6,985 nucleotides of DNA from Pseudomonadota bacterium (GTDB taxonomy: Bacteria > Pseudomonadota > Gammaproteobacteria > Burkholderiales > Burkholderiaceae_D), in NCBI GenBank assembly GCA_023420795.1, contig JAEZVM010000408.1, positions 1-6,985 on the forward strand, written 5' to 3'. Below are positions 6,037 through 6,985 of this stretch, piece after piece; within the stretch, counting starts at the first letter, position 1; every line of letters starts with the position of its first letter. A program made the position numbers and the translations under genes. The notes below the pieces were generated by a model that was not told the origin of the DNA, made no database searches, and saw nothing but the letters and a program-made list of their open reading frames with translations.

Positions 6037-6067
6037 GTCATAGACCGTCCCCTTATTAGGAAGTCAA
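6037..6067 (-). promoter_or_regulatory. Possible second MerR-type promoter (19-base spacer)
   Basis: On the minus strand TTGACT (6062-6067) and TATGAC (6037-6042) are separated by exactly 19 bases. The boxes are good, but the internal dyad is weak (ACTTCC against GGACGG), so control by a MerR-family protein is only a suggestion. It points toward the mini-ORF and the AhpD-like gene. Confidence 0.35.
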
Positions 6068-6114
6068 GAGGTGGTACGCACTGCCACCCTGTCCTACAGC
6101 GGCATGCGACATCA

Positions 6115-6417
6115 CTATATGAATCCGAACACAATTATTAACAGCAATCCGACCAAACCGAGCCAGCAAATCCAATAGAGTGCTTCTGACCACCAGACAC
6201 GGATAATGCTGTTCTGCCTTTCCAACTGATGCTTACGGAACATTCCAACGGCATGAGCGACAAGGCCAAAAATCAGTATCGCGAGCTTATGCGGTCCAAG
6301 CGTATCCGTAAAAAACAGTGCGAGGCCCGCTCCCAGCACCCCGGCCCCGACAGAAGAGAGCAGCTCAGCCCGCTTGAGGGGGACGTCGTGTTTTGGCTTG
6401 AATGTCAGGCGGTTCAT
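6115..6417 (-). CDS. Small three-span membrane protein of unknown function, 100 aa
   Basis: I do not recognise the family. The protein has a short polar N-terminus (MNRLTFKPKHD), then three hydrophobic segments at about 20-37, 43-60 and 77-99, the last ending at the C-terminus (IIVFGFI). Between the second and third segments is a charged loop, FRKHQLERQN, and then a Trp-rich VWWSEALYWICW. The start at 6417 was chosen because AAGGA (6426-6430) lies eight bases before it and the protein then begins close to the first helix. The frame stays open to an ATG at 6507 that would add 30 residues with four cysteines and overlap the upstream gene by four bases (ATGA); that longer form is less likely but not excluded. 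It lies in the leftward group after another small membrane protein, so a shared envelope role is possible. Confidence 0.78.
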   Translation of the reverse strand: MNRLTFKPKHDVPLKRAELLSSVGAGVLGAGLALFFTDTLGPHKLAILIFGLVAHAVGMFRKHQLERQNSIIRVWWSEALYWICWLGLVGLLLIIVFGFI

Positions 6418-6425
6418 CTGTCTTA

Positions 6426-6430
6426 TCCTT
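6426..6430 (-). promoter_or_regulatory. Ribosome binding site choosing the 6417 start
   Basis: AAGGA on the minus strand, eight bases before the ATG at 6417, favours the 100-residue form of the membrane protein over the 130-residue form starting at 6507. Confidence 0.6.
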
Positions 6431-6503
6431 GGTAAAAATTCGACACAATCGGCACCCACACACCTGCCCGATTCGTGCCCCACAGATGCGCACAGGCATG
6501 GGA

Positions 6504-6689
6504 TCATTTGTGCCGACTATGACGCTTCCGGTGCACATGTCTTTGCTGCCGGACGGACCCTGATTTTTTCGATCGCGCAGACCGCATTGCGCGAAACAAG
6601 ATAAATAGGAGCAGGATGACCGCAATCGACCACAGCAGTACGATCGCGTCCATGACCTCCATTGGAACCCACCGTCCGTTGAAGTTCAT
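6504..6689 (-). CDS. Very small single-span membrane protein, 61 aa
   Basis: No family is recognised. A short N-terminal segment (1-13) precedes one strongly hydrophobic helix (about 14-33, DAIVLLWSIAVILLLFILF), then a basic, Arg/Lys/His-rich tail of about 28 residues (RSARSKKSG onward, ending HSRHK). The positive tail predicts an N-out, C-in orientation. GAGGT (6694-6698) lies four bases before the ATG at 6689 and supports that start; the ATG at codon 9 is an alternative. It sits 54 bases after the cytochrome c gene and just before the three-span membrane gene, in the same direction. The arrangement resembles small accessory subunits next to respiratory or metal-transport genes, but that is only a comparison. 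Confidence 0.62.
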   Translation of the reverse strand: MNFNGRWVPMEVMDAIVLLWSIAVILLLFILFRAMRSARSKKSGSVRQQRHVHRKRHSRHK

Positions 6690-6743
6690 TGCAACCTCAT
6701 TAGCGAAAGTGTTCGACCACGCGGCACGGAACGTCTTACAGCC

Positions 6744-6985
6744 CTAGTTAATTCCGACCTTCCTCTGCTCGGCCCGAATGAACGCGGTGATATGCGCGAC
6801 ATCGTCCGGCGTCAGCCCCGGCACCGGCTTCATGTCACCGAACTGCCAGTGATGCGCGCGCACGCCGTTCTTCACCGCGAGCTGGAACGCGACGTCGCCG
6901 TGGTGCGACGGCTCGTACACCTTGTGCAGCATCGGCGGTCCCTTGTCGCTGCCCTTCAGGTCGGCGCCGTGGCAGGCCGCGCAGT
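6744..6985 (-). CDS. c-type cytochrome, C-terminal fragment (5' end cut by window)
   Basis: The gene enters from the right edge; about 79 complete codons remain. The first residues visible are the haem c attachment motif CAACH (6969-6983), followed by GADLKG and GPPM as in class I cytochromes c, and a later methionine in GDMKPVPGLT (Met codon 6831-6833), the likely sixth haem ligand. The end, LTPDDVAHITAFIRAEQRK, is the usual C-terminal helix. The protein would be periplasmic or membrane-anchored and carry one haem in the part seen; a signal peptide or further domains may lie outside. The gene ends at TAG and reads toward the two small membrane genes. An ATG at 6932 is internal, not a start. 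Single-haem cytochromes are frequent in copper islands, where their partner is rarely known. Confidence 0.92.
   Translation of the reverse strand, partial: CAACHGADLKGSDKGPPMLHKVYEPSHHGDVAFQLAVKNGVRAHHWQFGDMKPVPGLTPDDVAHITAFIRAEQRKVGIN

Larger units (their letters stand above)
5781..6114. other. 334-base stretch without a confident gene
   Basis: This gap between the three-span membrane gene and the AhpD-like gene is less GC-rich than its surroundings near the AhpD start. It holds the AhpD-like promoter and operator-like repeats (5801-5850), a possible mini-ORF with a perfect ribosome site (5909-6004), a possible second 19-base-spacer promoter (6037-6067), and a small hairpin (GGTGG 6070-6074 with CCACC 6084-6088). 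The open frame on the plus strand at 5837-6043 starts with TTG, has no ribosome site and was not accepted. Confidence 0.6.

Noticed and set aside
5837..6043. A 68-codon plus-strand frame in the unassigned stretch
   Set aside because: It starts with TTG, lacks a ribosome site and matches no family I recognise; the minus strand has better gene signals here.
6365..6625. An 86-codon minus-strand frame overlapping both small membrane genes
   Set aside because: It is a shifted frame of the two better-supported genes, without its own ribosome site or recognisable domain.

Overview
The window is a slice of a copper-handling gene island, probably from a betaproteobacterium of the order Burkholderiales. 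This placement is an inference from moderately high GC, the gene families present and the style of the copper promoter; no marker gene in the window settles it. Both ends cut a gene: a copper-exporting P-type ATPase at the left edge, missing its N-terminus, and a c-type cytochrome at the right edge, also missing its N-terminus.

The left part (2-4837) reads rightward. copA is followed at short gaps (44, 33 and 11 bases) by three genes: an unusual 440-residue protein that looks like a helix-hairpin-helix module joined to a PD-(D/E)XK-type nuclease domain; a small His-rich double-spanning membrane protein of the DUF2933 type; and a protein of the L-2-amino-thiazoline-4-carboxylate (ATC) hydrolase family. 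After a 155-base gap comes a secreted protein that is only the N-terminal periplasmic domain of DsbD.

The right part (5023-6985) reads leftward and converges on the first at 4838-5022. From the right edge it holds the cytochrome c, a very small single-span membrane protein, a 100-residue three-span membrane protein, a 334-base stretch with regulatory-looking DNA and perhaps one mini-ORF, a carboxymuconolactone decarboxylase/AhpD-like CxxC protein, and a CopZ-like copper chaperone. The chaperone is preceded by a MerR/CueR-type promoter with a 19-base spacer and the expected dyad, so it is very likely induced by cytosolic copper(I). The regulator itself is outside the window.

Together the set suggests copper export (CopA), cytosolic copper buffering (CopZ) and envelope metal handling (DUF2933), surrounded by thiol or redox proteins (DsbD N-domain, CxxC AhpD-like protein, ATC hydrolase family, cytochrome c). 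The nuclease-like gene inside the copA run is the least expected member. No tRNA, rRNA, CRISPR, insertion sequence or integrase was recognised.
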